A stretch of 64,000 nt of DNA, from assembly GCF_900100965.1 (NCBI RefSeq), contig NZ_FMUJ01000008.1:282202-346201 (forward strand), given 5' to 3'. Under the pieces are notes generated by a model. It had not been told where the DNA came from. It was given only the letters and a program-made list of their open reading frames with translations, and made no database searches. The DNA comes from Variovorax sp. EL159. Its GTDB lineage: Bacteria > Pseudomonadota > Gammaproteobacteria > Burkholderiales > Burkholderiaceae_C. The position numbers were made by a program, and so were the translations under genes. Positions 9,137-18,290 of the stretch are shown one piece after another (position 1 is the stretch's first letter; the number at the start of each line of letters is the position of its first letter).

Positions 9137-9237
9137 TAGCACGGGGCCCCAAAGGGGCAGATGTAACACTGAAAATAGCCTAAACGCGTGAGCAAAAAGT
9201 CACGAGTTGTGGGGGTGACCCCGCCGCCGACAGGGCC

Positions 9238-10731
9238 TCAGCCCAGGATTTCTTCGTGGAAGAGCTTCCACTCGCTGCCTTGGCGCAGCCAGTATTGGCG
9301 CCGGGTGCGCCCGCTCTTCTCGCCTTCGAACACTTCGCCGAAGGTGGCGACCATGGTGTCGTCGCCGTCGCGCCAGTGCAGGTACGACATGTCCTTGAAC
9401 TGGACACGCTTGCCCTGGGCGTATTCCACCTCGTCGTGGAGGGCGGAAATTCCCTCGGTGGTCTTTTTATTGTTGCGCTGGAAGTCCGGCAAATAGAATT
9501 TCTTCAATTGCGCTTCATTGCCGCTGGCCCTTGCATCTTTCCAGGCCGTAATTGCGCTGGTAAATGATTGAGCCTCTTTTTCAGCCTGCGGCGGCGAAAT
9601 CCATTGCAGGCTGCGCGCGGTGACCACCGGGGTGGCGCCAATTTGCACTTTTCGCAAAAGCTGCTTCAGGTCGGGGTTGGCCATGACCACGCAGCCGTCG
9701 CTTGCCAGCGGGGCCCGCGCGAACTGCTGGGGCGGGGTGCCGTGCAGCCAGATGCCGCCACCGGTCTTGCCGCGCCGCACGTCGTACGGGTTGGGGTAGT
9801 TGATGGGCAGGGCGCCGGCGCCGTAGAAGTCCTTGAGCGATTTCGGGTCGAGGCTGCTGGTGATGTAGTACACGCCCAGCGGGGTGCGGGCGTCGCCCTC
9901 GGTGGCCTTGTCGGTGCCCGACTTGCCGACCGAGATGTAGTAGTCGGCCGCAAGCTTCAGGCCCTTGTCGGAGTTCTCGAACAGGTACAGGCGCGAGCGC
10001 GAGGCATCGACGGCAATGGCGTAGCGGCTGCGGGTCGAGAGCGTCAGGAACTGCGAGGGCACGGTGCCCGCGGGCGGTCTTTCACGCAGGGCCTGCAGGC
10101 GCCGGCGCGATTCCTCGTGCAGGTCGGCCATGGCCGGGTTGCCGCGCATCTTCGCGATGCTGGCGGTGTCGGGCAGTGCATTCGACGGAGGTACCTGCGC
10201 CGCGAGCAGGTCGCCGTAGACGAGCTGCGCGAGCTGGAAGTTCGGATAGTCGCGCACGAGGTCGCGTGCCTTGGCCAGCGCAGGGCGGGCCTGTCCGCGG
10301 CCGAACATCTCATAGACCGCGATCAGCCGGGCTTCGGCGTTGCTGGCCTCCTGGATGGAGGCGGCTGCAGGCGCGGACCGGCGCGCAGGCTTGGCGGCCG
10401 AGGCGGTCCGGGCTTCCGAGGCGGCGGTTTTTCTGTTTTCCGCGACAGAGGTTTTCTTGCCTTTGGCCTGCGCCTTGCCGCCCTTGGTTTCCCGGGCTTC
10501 TCTTGCGGAAACGCGGGTGCCGGCGCCATGCGCGGCGGAGCGGCTGCTGCTGCCGCTTGCGGCCTTGGCGTTGCTGCTCTTGGTGGTGCCCGGCTTGTTG
10601 TTCGATGCCAGCGCGGCACCGGGTGCCGCGAGCATCAGTGCCGATGCGGTCATCAGTGCTGCGAGCAGGTTCCCGCTGCGCAAACGGAACGGAGGATTCT
10701 GAAGCCGGCCGTGCCGGACGATGTCTGCCAC
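9238..10731 (-). CDS. L,D-transpeptidase (YkuD) with C-terminal NTF2-like domain
   Basis: A periplasmic cross-linking or protein-anchoring enzyme of about 497 aa. The chosen GTG start shares one base with the TAG of the upstream TPR gene. It gives a good signal peptide with a basic region followed by LLAALMTASALMLAAPGAALA; an ATG 26 codons later would remove the basic part. An Ala/Lys/Ser-rich linker follows. The YkuD domain (about residues 240-390) has the catalytic block HGTP...SDGCVVM with its Cys. The last 110 residues are an NTF2-like domain (WKDARASGNEAQLKKFY, YWLRQGSEWKLFHEEIL), known in Cds6-type L,D-transpeptidases. The same domain ends the neighbouring TPR protein. Confidence 0.85.
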   Translation of the reverse strand: MADIVRHGRLQNPPFRLRSGNLLAALMTASALMLAAPGAALASNNKPGTTKSSNAKAASGSSSRSAAHGAGTRVSAREARETKGGKAQAKGKKTSVAENRKTAASEARTASAAKPARRSAPAAASIQEASNAEARLIAVYEMFGRGQARPALAKARDLVRDYPNFQLAQLVYGDLLAAQVPPSNALPDTASIAKMRGNPAMADLHEESRRRLQALRERPPAGTVPSQFLTLSTRSRYAIAVDASRSRLYLFENSDKGLKLAADYYISVGKSGTDKATEGDARTPLGVYYITSSLDPKSLKDFYGAGALPINYPNPYDVRRGKTGGGIWLHGTPPQQFARAPLASDGCVVMANPDLKQLLRKVQIGATPVVTARSLQWISPPQAEKEAQSFTSAITAWKDARASGNEAQLKKFYLPDFQRNNKKTTEGISALHDEVEYAQGKRVQFKDMSYLHWRDGDDTMVATFGEVFEGEKSGRTRRQYWLRQGSEWKLFHEEILG

Positions 10732-11825
10732 TAGCCGCCGACGCTTTCCTTGCGAATGTGCCACTGATTGCCGGCGCGCTGCATTTCCAGCGTTTTCCGG
10801 CTCGAGACGTTGAGGTTGTCGGCGCGATAGATCTGCCGGAACTTGGCGGTCGCGGACGCGCCGTCGACCTTGATGACGAGGTTCTCGATGTTCACGCTGA
10901 TGCGCGACTTGCCGACGATGCGGGCGCGGCGGTCTTCTTCCCAGGCCTTGCGGCCCTGTCCGCCGGCGGGAGTGAAGTCGCTGCCGTAGGCCGCGAGGTA
11001 GCGGTCCATGTCCTGGCTGGCCCATGCCGAAGCCCAGGCGCGCACGGCCGATTCCACTTCGGCGTTGGACGCGGAGGCTGCTGCCGGTGCGGGTGCCGGG
11101 GCTGGCGCAGCCTCGGGAGCCTTGGCCGGCGCAGCCACGGGCGCGGGGGCCGCCGCAACCTTCGCCGGTGCGGCGGGTGCAGGGGCCGGCGCGGCGACGG
11201 GCGCGGGCGCCGGTGCCTTGGCGGCAGGAGCCGGTGCGGGCGATGCCGCCGCGACCACCGTCGGCTTGCCGCCCGGTGGCGTCGGCGTGAAGAGCGTGCG
11301 GATCACCGCCAGCTTGGGCTGCACGGCGGTGTTGTTCTGGTCGAGCTGCAGGGCCTTGCTGTAGGCCTGGCTGGCCAGCCGTGCATACACGTCGCCGAGG
11401 TTTTCCTGGGCCGTGGCATAGCTGGGGTTGGTGCGGATCGCGCTTTCGAGCGCGCTGCGTGCCTTGTCGAACTGGTTCTGGCCCGCGTAGATCACGGCCA
11501 GGTTGTTGTAGGGCTCGGGCAGCTCGGGGGAGTCTTGTGTCAGCTGCGTGAAGGCGGCGATGGCCTCGGCGCGCTTGCCGGTGTCGAGCTGGATCACCCC
11601 TTTGAGAAAGCGCATCTGCGGGTCGCGCGGCTTGTCCTTGAGGAAGGCATCGGCCTTGGTCATGGCTTCGTCGAGCTTGCCGGCCTGCATGAGCTTGTCG
11701 ACCTCTTCATGCTCGATGGCGGCCAGTGCGGGAAGCGCCACGCCACAGGCCGCAGCGGCCAGGAACAGGGCACGCACGGTGGGGGAGAAGCTGAAACGGG
11801 TGCGCGGCTGGCGGCTCTTGGGCAT
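10731..11825 (-). CDS. Periplasmic TPR protein with C-terminal NTF2-like domain
   Basis: A 364-aa exported protein. The signal peptide (RALFLAAAACGVALPALA) precedes TPR repeats at about residues 35-165 (KLDEAMTKADAFLKD, PEPYNNLAVIYAGQ, ATAQENLGDVYARLA). An Ala/Pro-rich linker of about 80 residues with PAPA-type repeats follows. The last 105 residues form an NTF2-like domain (WASAWASQDMDRYLAAYGSDF, GNQWHIRKE) like that in the L,D-transpeptidase downstream. The stop overlaps that gene, so the two are co-translated and may act in one envelope complex. Start MPKSRQP was chosen to give the signal peptide. Confidence 0.75.
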   Translation of the reverse strand: MPKSRQPRTRFSFSPTVRALFLAAAACGVALPALAAIEHEEVDKLMQAGKLDEAMTKADAFLKDKPRDPQMRFLKGVIQLDTGKRAEAIAAFTQLTQDSPELPEPYNNLAVIYAGQNQFDKARSALESAIRTNPSYATAQENLGDVYARLASQAYSKALQLDQNNTAVQPKLAVIRTLFTPTPPGGKPTVVAAASPAPAPAAKAPAPAPVAAPAPAPAAPAKVAAAPAPVAAPAKAPEAAPAPAPAPAAASASNAEVESAVRAWASAWASQDMDRYLAAYGSDFTPAGGQGRKAWEEDRRARIVGKSRISVNIENLVIKVDGASATAKFRQIYRADNLNVSSRKTLEMQRAGNQWHIRKESVGG

Positions 11826-12013
11826 TGCGGACAAGACCTCGTGTGGGGGTGGGTGATGCGGCAGGGATTGTAAGTGGGGCTGGTAACCCCCCGATACAGG
11901 GATGACGGTCTTTCGTCTTGCCCGCAACGCAAGGGCCCCGGGCTTTCCCGCATCGGGCGTGGGGCCCGTGCCGGCGGGGCGCGCAAAACGAGCCTGCGCA
12001 GTACAGTGCCGCC

Positions 12014-12976
12014 GTGGACCGCCTCCAGAGCATTGAAACTTTCGTTCGTGTCGCGCAGACCCAGAGCTTCGCGGAGGCCGCGCGCCAGTTGCGCGTGGCC
12101 AATTCGGTGGTCACCACGCGCGTCAAGCAGCTCGAGGAGTTTCTTGGCGCGCCGCTGTTCCATCGCAGCACGCGCGTGGTACGGCTCAGCGACATGGGCC
12201 AGGCCTTCCTGCGCGACTGCACCGAGCTGGTCGTGCGCGCCGACAGCATCGTTGACCAGATGCGCGATGCGCGCGGCACGCCTTCCGGCACCTTGCGCGT
12301 GCACGCGCTGACGGGCATGGTGCTGGGCCGCTTCGCCTCGCTGCTGCGCGAGTTCCAGACCACCTACCCCGACATCCACCTCGAACTGATCGTGAGCGAC
12401 GCGGTGGCCGATCCGGTCAAGGCCGGTGTCGATTGCGCGCTGCAGATCTTCCCCGCCGCGTCGCAGGAGCTCGTGTCGCGTCCGCTCTTCCCGGTGCGGC
12501 GGCTGCTGTGCGCCACGCCGGCCTACCTGGAGGCGCATGGCACGCCGGCCGCGCCGCGCGACCTGCACCGCCACAAGCTCGGCCTGTACTCGGGCTACCC
12601 CACGCGCGACCGCTGGACCTTTCATCACAACGGCGAGCAGACCACCATCTATCTGTCTGCCGCGCTGCTGACCAACAGCGTGCACCTGCTGCGCGAATAC
12701 GCGCTGGAGCACGCGGGCATCGTCTGCCTGCCCACACTGGTGGCGGGCGATGCCATTGCGCGCGGCGACCTGCGCGTGGTGCTGGCCGAGCACCAGCTGT
12801 CGTCGTTCTCGCTGAGCGCGGTGTATGCGGGCACCTCGCGCAACGCGCTCAAGCTGCGCCTGTTCATCGAGCACATCGCCACGCGCTTCACCCGCGTGCC
12901 GCCCTGGGACGCCACGCTGATCGAGCGCGGAATGATCCCTGCGGAACTCATCGAGTTCAGTCGTTCGAGCGGGTAG
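12014..12976 (+). CDS. LysR-family regulator, probable regulator of the hydroquinone operon
   Basis: A 320-aa LysR protein starting at GTG (VDRLQSIETFVRVAQTQSF). The winged HTH covers residues 1-60 (AEAARQLRVANSVVTTRVKQLE) and the effector-binding domain about 90-295. The open frame starts 32 codons earlier, but that extension is not LysR-like. It lies 120 bases upstream of, and in the same direction as, the dioxygenase genes. A near-perfect dyad lies between them, so it is the obvious candidate regulator. The likely inducer is hydroquinone or a ring-cleavage product, which is inference. Confidence 0.85.
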   Translation: MDRLQSIETFVRVAQTQSFAEAARQLRVANSVVTTRVKQLEEFLGAPLFHRSTRVVRLSDMGQAFLRDCTELVVRADSIVDQMRDARGTPSGTLRVHALTGMVLGRFASLLREFQTTYPDIHLELIVSDAVADPVKAGVDCALQIFPAASQELVSRPLFPVRRLLCATPAYLEAHGTPAAPRDLHRHKLGLYSGYPTRDRWTFHHNGEQTTIYLSAALLTNSVHLLREYALEHAGIVCLPTLVAGDAIARGDLRVVLAEHQLSSFSLSAVYAGTSRNALKLRLFIEHIATRFTRVPPWDATLIERGMIPAELIEFSRSSG

Positions 12977-13002
12977 CGCCCGAACCGGGGTAAACCCCTG
13001 CG

Positions 13003-13025
13003 ATTGTTCGGAGTCTCCGAATAAT
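13003..13025. promoter_or_regulatory. LysR-type operator candidate (23-bp dyad)
   Basis: The core TTCGGAGTCTCCGAA (13007-13021) is a perfect 15-bp palindrome that fits the T-N11-A LysR box. The symmetry extends to 11+1+11 bases with a single mismatched pair. It lies 72 bases before the dioxygenase start codon, where a LysR activator would be expected to bind. Confidence 0.6.
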
Positions 13026-13096
13026 CCTCTTCCAATCTGGTCCCTACCGCGCGTGGCGGTTGACTCCTAGAGTTCGCTCATCCAAGGAGACAAGCC

Positions 13097-13618
13097 ATGA
13101 CAGCCACCACTTCGACCGCCTACCAGACCCGCTTCGGTTCCCTCAAGCACTTCGAGAAGGGCCACGTCGAGCCGATCGACGACGACGTTCGCCATTACGC
13201 GTTTTCCAACTGCTTCGAAATCGCGAGCATCAGCCAACCCTACGAGAAGGTGGTGTTCGGCCAGAACCAGATCTACGTGCTGGAGACGCTGCGCGCCGAA
13301 GGCACCTCGCCTTGGTACACCTGCGCGCACGACGAGTTCGCGCTGGTGATGGACGGCGATGTCGAAGTGCACCTCGTGCAGCTCGACGCCGCGCAGACCG
13401 TGGCCGACAAGGAGAAGAACGGTGCCGTGCTCGTCAAGGGCGAACCCCAGGGCAAGAAGATGGGCTGGATGAAGCTCTCGCGCGGCCACCAGGGCCTGCT
13501 GCCCAAGAACACCGCCTACCAGTTCCGCACCGCCGGCGAGCCGGGTGTGATCGTCCTGCAGAGCTGCAAGGGCGATCTCTCGGTCGAAAAGTGGGCCGAC
13601 ATCTGCCAGTCCCATTGA
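13097..13618 (+). CDS. hapC: Hydroquinone 1,2-dioxygenase, small subunit
   Basis: A 173-aa protein matching the small subunit (HapC/PnpC type, about 18-19 kDa) of two-subunit Fe(II) hydroquinone dioxygenases. It has a cupin-like fold (FALVMDGDVEVHLVQLD, HQGLLPKNTAYQFRT) and probably lacks its own iron site. The start has a strong AAGGAGA site. It is followed after 38 bases by the large subunit and then by the semialdehyde dehydrogenase, the hapCDE/pnpCDE order. The enzyme opens hydroquinone to 4-hydroxymuconic semialdehyde. Identification is from family resemblance plus gene order. Confidence 0.82.
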   Translation: MTATTSTAYQTRFGSLKHFEKGHVEPIDDDVRHYAFSNCFEIASISQPYEKVVFGQNQIYVLETLRAEGTSPWYTCAHDEFALVMDGDVEVHLVQLDAAQTVADKEKNGAVLVKGEPQGKKMGWMKLSRGHQGLLPKNTAYQFRTAGEPGVIVLQSCKGDLSVEKWADICQSH

Positions 13619-13656
13619 TTGCACCGATTGCATCGAACACCCAGGAGCCACACACC

Positions 13657-14664
13657 ATGAACGCACCCGCAGAACTCGCCAAGGTGATCGCGTCGCAGCC
13701 CGACGCCACGCTCGGCTACAAGAACTTTTCGCTCGGCAGCTTCAGCTTCCGCCGCGACGAATACTTCGTTCACATCGGCTGGAAGACCCGCGACGGCCGC
13801 CCCATGAGCCACACCATGGACGCCGGCAGCTACCTGCGCGCGCTGATGCGCGACGTGGCCTGGGGCTTCTTCTACGGCTGGGTCAACTTCGACGACGTGT
13901 TCGGCACCGTCAACCACTACGAGTCGGTCGACCTCTACGCCGGCAGCTTCAACGGCACCATGAAAGACGCCGGTATCGATCTGCTCGAGAACTTCCCGAC
14001 CGCGCAGATCCGCGCCACCTTCGAGGCCATGCTCGACGACTGGACCAACGAGGCCTTCGACCCCTTCGCCGCGCCGCAGGAAACCGGCTCGCCCTACGGC
14101 CGCAAGAAGGGCAACAACACCGCCAAGATCACGAGGGCGCGCGAACTCGCCAAGCGCTGCGTGGGCCTGAAGGGCGACCTCGACCTGCGCAGCGACGAAC
14201 GCGGTGCGCCGGTCAACCGCGCCTTCGCCGACGTGCCGCAGGGCCAGCCCGAGCTGCACCCCGAGCCCGGTTTCGAGAACGATGTGCACGCCTTCAATAT
14301 CTTAGGCTTCCTCAGCCGCTCGCAGGTGACGTGGAACCCGAGCTTCACCTCGGTGGTGAAGCACAGCTACATGTGCCCGACGACCGAAGAGCACATCCTG
14401 CCGATCATCCACGGCAACGACCGCGTCGAATGGTTCTTCCAGATGACCGACGAGATCCACTGGGACTGCGGCGACAAGAACACCGGCAGGCCCATGGCCC
14501 GCGTGATCATGAAGGCAGGCGACATGGCTGCCATGCCTGCCTACTGCCGGCACCAGGGCTTCAGCCCCAAGCGCTCGATGCTGCTGGTGTGGGAGAACGG
14601 CTCGCCGAGCCTGGTCTACGAGATCCAGAAGGGCGAGTCGCCCGAGATCCCCGTGCAGTTCTGA
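13657..14664 (+). CDS. hapD: Hydroquinone 1,2-dioxygenase, large catalytic subunit
   Basis: A 335-aa cupin subunit of the two-component hydroquinone dioxygenase. Candidate iron ligands are visible as the H-x-N-x3-E pattern (His252, Asn254, Glu258 in IHGNDRVEWF) and His299 in CRHQGF, the arrangement known for PnpD-type enzymes. Its length matches HapD. The start is MNAPAEL, preceded by CCAGGAG. Together with HapC it performs extradiol-type ring cleavage without a conventional catechol substrate. It is separated from the dehydrogenase gene by a 116-base REP-like element. Confidence 0.87.
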   Translation: MNAPAELAKVIASQPDATLGYKNFSLGSFSFRRDEYFVHIGWKTRDGRPMSHTMDAGSYLRALMRDVAWGFFYGWVNFDDVFGTVNHYESVDLYAGSFNGTMKDAGIDLLENFPTAQIRATFEAMLDDWTNEAFDPFAAPQETGSPYGRKKGNNTAKITRARELAKRCVGLKGDLDLRSDERGAPVNRAFADVPQGQPELHPEPGFENDVHAFNILGFLSRSQVTWNPSFTSVVKHSYMCPTTEEHILPIIHGNDRVEWFFQMTDEIHWDCGDKNTGRPMARVIMKAGDMAAMPAYCRHQGFSPKRSMLLVWENGSPSLVYEIQKGESPEIPVQF

Positions 14665-14665
14665 T

Positions 14666-14776
14666 GCATTGCTCCCTCCCCCTCCGGGGGAGGGCAGGGG
14701 TGGGGGCTCTCCAAGCCCGCGCCCTCCTTGAAGAAGCCCCACCGCAACCCGCCCCCAACGGGGAAGGGAGAGGAAC
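14666..14776. repeat. REP/BIME-like intergenic palindromic repeat, copy 1
   Basis: The element begins GCATTGCTCC and has a first arm with CTCCCCCTCCGGGGGAGGG then GGGGTGGGGGC. It ends with a diverged arm in the opposite orientation (GCCCCACC... CCCAACGGGGAAGGGAG). A second copy with the same beginning and layout lies at 18291-18413. Both sit inside operons between genes on the same strand. They may act as mRNA-stabilising or partial-termination hairpins. Confidence 0.7.
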
Positions 14777-14780
14777 GACC

Positions 14781-16256
14781 ATGTCTCTGTCCATCCGCCA
14801 CCAACTCTTCATCGACGGCCGCTTCGTCGACGCCGAATCCGGCGAGACCCTCGCCACGCTGAACCCGCACGACAACACGCCCATCGTCAATGTCGCGCTC
14901 GCTGGCAAGGCCGACGTCGACAAGGCCGTGGCCGCCGCCAAGCGCGCGTTCCCGAAGTGGAGCCGCATGGCCGCCGCCGACCGCGGCCGCATCCTGCTCA
15001 AGCTCGCCGACCTGATCGAAGCCAACGGCGAAGAACTCGCGCGCCTCGAATCGCTCGACACCGGCCACCCTATCCGCGATTCGCGCCGGCTCGACGTGCC
15101 GCGCACCGCCGCGTGCTTTCGCTACTTCGGCGGCATGGCTGACAAGTTCCAGGGCGAGACCATTCCGGTCGAAGAAGGATTTCTCAACTACACGCTGCGC
15201 GAGCCCGTCGGCATCGTCGGGCAGGTCGTGCCGTGGAACTTCCCGCTGATGTTCACGAGCTGGAAGATGGCGCCCGCGCTCGCGGCCGGCAATTGCATCG
15301 TGATGAAGCCGGCCGAGATCACACCGCTGTCGTCGCTGCGCATCGCCGAGCTGATGGCCGAGGCGGGCTTGCCGCCCGGCGTGGTCAACATGCTGCCGGG
15401 CCTGGGCAGCGTGGCGGGCCAGTACATCGCCGAGCATCCGGAGATCGCGAAGATCGCCTTCACCGGCAGCACTGCCACGGGCCGGCGCATCGTGCAGGCC
15501 AGCGCGGGCAACCTGAAGAAGGTGCAGCTCGAACTCGGCGGCAAGGGGCCGAACATCGTGTTCGAAGACGCGAACCTGCAGGCCGCCGTCAACGGCAGTG
15601 CGTGGGCCATCTTCCACAACCAGGGCCAGGCCTGTATTGCGGGCTCGCGGCTGATGCTGCACGAGAAGATCGCCGATGCGTTCCTCGAACAGTTCATTCC
15701 GTTGGCGCAATCGATCCGCTTGGGCAACCCGCTCGACGAGAACACCGAGATGGGCCCGCTCACCAGCGCGCAGCATCGCGAACGTGTGCTGAGCTATGTC
15801 GATGTGGCGCAAGGCGAGGGCGGTGAACTGCTCGCGGGTGGCAAGTCGCCCGGCGGCGACCTGGCCAAGGGCTGCTATGTCGAGCCCACCGTGATGCGGG
15901 CGAAGTCCTACAAGGACCGCGTTGCGCAGGAAGAAGTGTTCGGCCCCTTCGTCACCGTGCTCACCTTCAAGAACGACGAAGAGGCGATGCAGATCGCCAA
16001 CGGCACCGACTACGGCCTGGGCAGCGGCCTGTGGACCAACAACCTGCAGCGCGCCCACAAGGTGGCGCGCGACCTGCACGCCGGCATGGTCTGGATCAAC
16101 AGCTACAAGCGCGTGAACCCCGGCTCGCCCTTCGGCGGCGTCGGCCAGAGTGGCTACGGCCGCGAGATGGGTTTCGACGCGATGCGCGAATACACGCAGG
16201 TCAAAAGCGTGTGGGTGAACGTCGACGCGCAGATACCGCCGCACTTCGCGCGCTGA
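14781..16256 (+). CDS. hapE: 4-Hydroxymuconic semialdehyde dehydrogenase (aldehyde dehydrogenase family)
   Basis: A 491-aa NAD(P)-dependent aldehyde dehydrogenase. Family motifs are present: PWNFPLMF, the Rossmann GSTATGRRI, the catalytic Glu in LELGGKGPNIVFEDA, and the catalytic Cys in NQGQACIAGSR. In this operon position it should oxidise 4-hydroxymuconic semialdehyde to maleylacetate. The sequence alone would only support a generic dehydrogenase; the substrate comes from its place directly after hapCD. The start is MSLSIRHQ with a GGGAGAGGAA ribosome site that lies in the tail of the repeat. Confidence 0.82.
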   Translation: MSLSIRHQLFIDGRFVDAESGETLATLNPHDNTPIVNVALAGKADVDKAVAAAKRAFPKWSRMAAADRGRILLKLADLIEANGEELARLESLDTGHPIRDSRRLDVPRTAACFRYFGGMADKFQGETIPVEEGFLNYTLREPVGIVGQVVPWNFPLMFTSWKMAPALAAGNCIVMKPAEITPLSSLRIAELMAEAGLPPGVVNMLPGLGSVAGQYIAEHPEIAKIAFTGSTATGRRIVQASAGNLKKVQLELGGKGPNIVFEDANLQAAVNGSAWAIFHNQGQACIAGSRLMLHEKIADAFLEQFIPLAQSIRLGNPLDENTEMGPLTSAQHRERVLSYVDVAQGEGGELLAGGKSPGGDLAKGCYVEPTVMRAKSYKDRVAQEEVFGPFVTVLTFKNDEEAMQIANGTDYGLGSGLWTNNLQRAHKVARDLHAGMVWINSYKRVNPGSPFGGVGQSGYGREMGFDAMREYTQVKSVWVNVDAQIPPHFAR

Positions 16257-16300
16257 CCCCGGCCACCGCGGCAAAGCAAACATAAAAGACGGAGACAACC

Positions 16301-17554
16301 ATGACATTCAATCGCAGACAGTTCACGCAGGCCACGGCCGCACTCGTGGCCTCGGGCGCGGCACCGCTGGTGTTCGCGGCCGACACGCTCAAGATCGGCT
16401 ACGTGTCGCCACAGACCGGCCCGCTCGCGCCCTTCGGCGAGGCCGACAAATGGGTGATCGAGCAGATGAAGGCGGCCTTCAAGGACGGCATCAGCGTCGG
16501 CGGCAAGAAGTACGCGGTGCAGATCGTTCTGAAGGACAGCCAGTCGAACCCCAACCGCGCGGGCGAGGTGGCGAACGACCTGATCCTGAAGGACAAGGTC
16601 GCGCTGGTGCTCACTGCGGGCACACCCGAAACCGCGAACCCGGTGAGCGATGCGTGCGAGCTCAACGAGGTGCCCTGCGTCTCCAGCGTGGTGCCGTGGC
16701 AGCCGTGGTTCTTCGGCCGCAAGGGCGATCCGGCGAAAGGCTTCAACTGGACGTACCACCTGTTCTGGGGCCTCGAGGACGTCATCGCCAATTTCACCAA
16801 CGGCTGGAAGACGGTGGCCACCAACAAGAAGGTCGGCGGGCTGTTCCCGAACGACGGCGACGGCAACGCATGGGGCGACAAGGAGCTGGGCTTTCCCAAG
16901 CCGCTCGCGCAGATGGGCTTCACGCTCACCGACCCCGGCCGCTTCCAGAACGGCACGCAGGACTTCAGCGCGCAGATCGCGGCCTTCAAGAGCGCGGGCG
17001 TGGAGATCGTCACCGGCGTGGTGATCCCGCCCGATGCCAAGACCTTCCTCACGCAGGCGCGGCAGCAGGGCTTCAAGCCCAAGGTCATCACGCTGGGCAA
17101 GGCGCTGTTGTTCCCCGGCGCGATCGAGGCGCTGGGTGATCTGGGCGATGGCCTGTCGACCGAGGTGTGGTGGAGCCCTTCGCATCCGTTCACGTCGAGC
17201 CTCACGCAGCAGAGCGCGAAGGCACTGGCCGATGCCTACGAAGCCGGTGCGAAGAAGCAATGGACGCAGCCCATCGGGTTTGCGCATGCGCTGTTCGAAG
17301 TGGCGGCGAATGCACTGTCGCGTTCCAGGTCGCTGAAGGCGGGCGACGTGCGCGACGCCGTCGCATCGACCTCGATCAACTCGGTGGTCGGCCCCGTGAA
17401 GTGGGGCGGGCAGGGCCCGTTCAAGAACGTCAGCAAGACGCCGCTGGTGCTCGGCCAATGGGGCAAGGGCAAGAAGTACAAGGTCGAGCTGACCATCGTG
17501 AACAACGAGGCGGCCAAGAGCATTCCGACCGGCGGCACGCTGCGGCTGCTCTGA
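16301..17554 (+). CDS. ABC transporter substrate-binding protein (Liv/aromatic type)
   Basis: A 417-aa periplasmic binding protein of the branched-chain amino acid/amide/aromatic family. The N-terminus MTFNRRQFTQATAALVAS carries a twin-Arg-like NRRQF motif with an AxA site (VFAAD), so export may be by Tat. The mature start TLKIGYVSPQTGPLAPFGE is typical of the family. It follows the dehydrogenase by 44 bases and is one base before the ATPase gene. A role in importing hydroquinone or its aromatic precursor is inference from the operon. Confidence 0.85.
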   Translation: MTFNRRQFTQATAALVASGAAPLVFAADTLKIGYVSPQTGPLAPFGEADKWVIEQMKAAFKDGISVGGKKYAVQIVLKDSQSNPNRAGEVANDLILKDKVALVLTAGTPETANPVSDACELNEVPCVSSVVPWQPWFFGRKGDPAKGFNWTYHLFWGLEDVIANFTNGWKTVATNKKVGGLFPNDGDGNAWGDKELGFPKPLAQMGFTLTDPGRFQNGTQDFSAQIAAFKSAGVEIVTGVVIPPDAKTFLTQARQQGFKPKVITLGKALLFPGAIEALGDLGDGLSTEVWWSPSHPFTSSLTQQSAKALADAYEAGAKKQWTQPIGFAHALFEVAANALSRSRSLKAGDVRDAVASTSINSVVGPVKWGGQGPFKNVSKTPLVLGQWGKGKKYKVELTIVNNEAAKSIPTGGTLRLL

Positions 17555-17555
17555 C

Positions 17556-18275
17556 ATGGCACTGCTGGCACTGCATGCCGTGAGCAAGTCCTACGGCGCG
17601 CTCAAGGTCACCGACGACATCACGCTGTCGGTGGCCGAGGGCGAGACGCTGGGCATCCTCGGGCCGAATGGCGCGGGGAAGACCACGCTGTTCAACCTCA
17701 TTTCGGGCGACGTGCGCGTGGATGCGGGTCGCGTCGAATACGCGGGCCGCGACGTGACGCGGCTGCGCCCGCACCAGCGCTGTCATGCGGGCATCGGTCG
17801 CAGCTACCAGGTGCCACAGCCCTTCGGCAACATGAGCGTGTTCGAGAACCTCGTGACCGCCGCCTGCTTCGGAGGCCAGCAGACCGAGCGCGAGGCATGG
17901 CAGACCGCGCACGAGGTGCTGGCGCAGACGGGGCTGATGCCGCATGCGAACAAGCCGGCCGGTGGCCTCACGCTGCTCGACCGCAAGCGGCTCGAACTGG
18001 CGCGCGCGTTGGCGACGAAACCGCAACTGCTGCTGCTCGACGAGATCGCCGGCGGGTTGACGGAGCCCGAGGCCGCGGTGCTGGTCGGTGAACTCAAGCG
18101 CATCAAGGCGCGCGGCGTGACGATGATCTGGATCGAGCATGTGGTGCATGCGCTGCTTTCGTTGGCGGACCGGTTGTTCGTCATCAATTTCGGGCAGAAG
18201 CTGGCGGAAGGAGAGCCGCGGGTGGTGATGAATGATGCGGAGGTGCGGCGGGTGTACATGGGGATGGAAGCATGA
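17556..18275 (+). CDS. livG: ABC transporter ATP-binding protein (LivG type)
   Basis: A 239-aa ATPase with Walker A (GPNGAGKT, about residues 35-42) and Walker B (LLLLDEIAGGL). The signature is unusual: the LSGGQ position reads GGLTLLDRKRLELARAL, as often seen in LivG-like paralogues. It follows the binding-protein gene with a one-base gap. It pairs with the LivF-like ATPase downstream to energise the LivHM permeases. Confidence 0.9.
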   Translation: MALLALHAVSKSYGALKVTDDITLSVAEGETLGILGPNGAGKTTLFNLISGDVRVDAGRVEYAGRDVTRLRPHQRCHAGIGRSYQVPQPFGNMSVFENLVTAACFGGQQTEREAWQTAHEVLAQTGLMPHANKPAGGLTLLDRKRLELARALATKPQLLLLDEIAGGLTEPEAAVLVGELKRIKARGVTMIWIEHVVHALLSLADRLFVINFGQKLAEGEPRVVMNDAEVRRVYMGMEA

Positions 18276-18290
18276 GCGCGCCAAGTCTGC

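Noticed and set aside
8930..9139. Small plus-strand frame between flp and the L,D-transpeptidase
   Set aside because: No ribosome site or family resemblance, and it spans the GTTACG cluster and promoter region.
12987..12998. GGGG-TAAA-CCCC hairpin after the LysR gene as a terminator
   Set aside because: Stem of four pairs and no T-tract; too weak to support.
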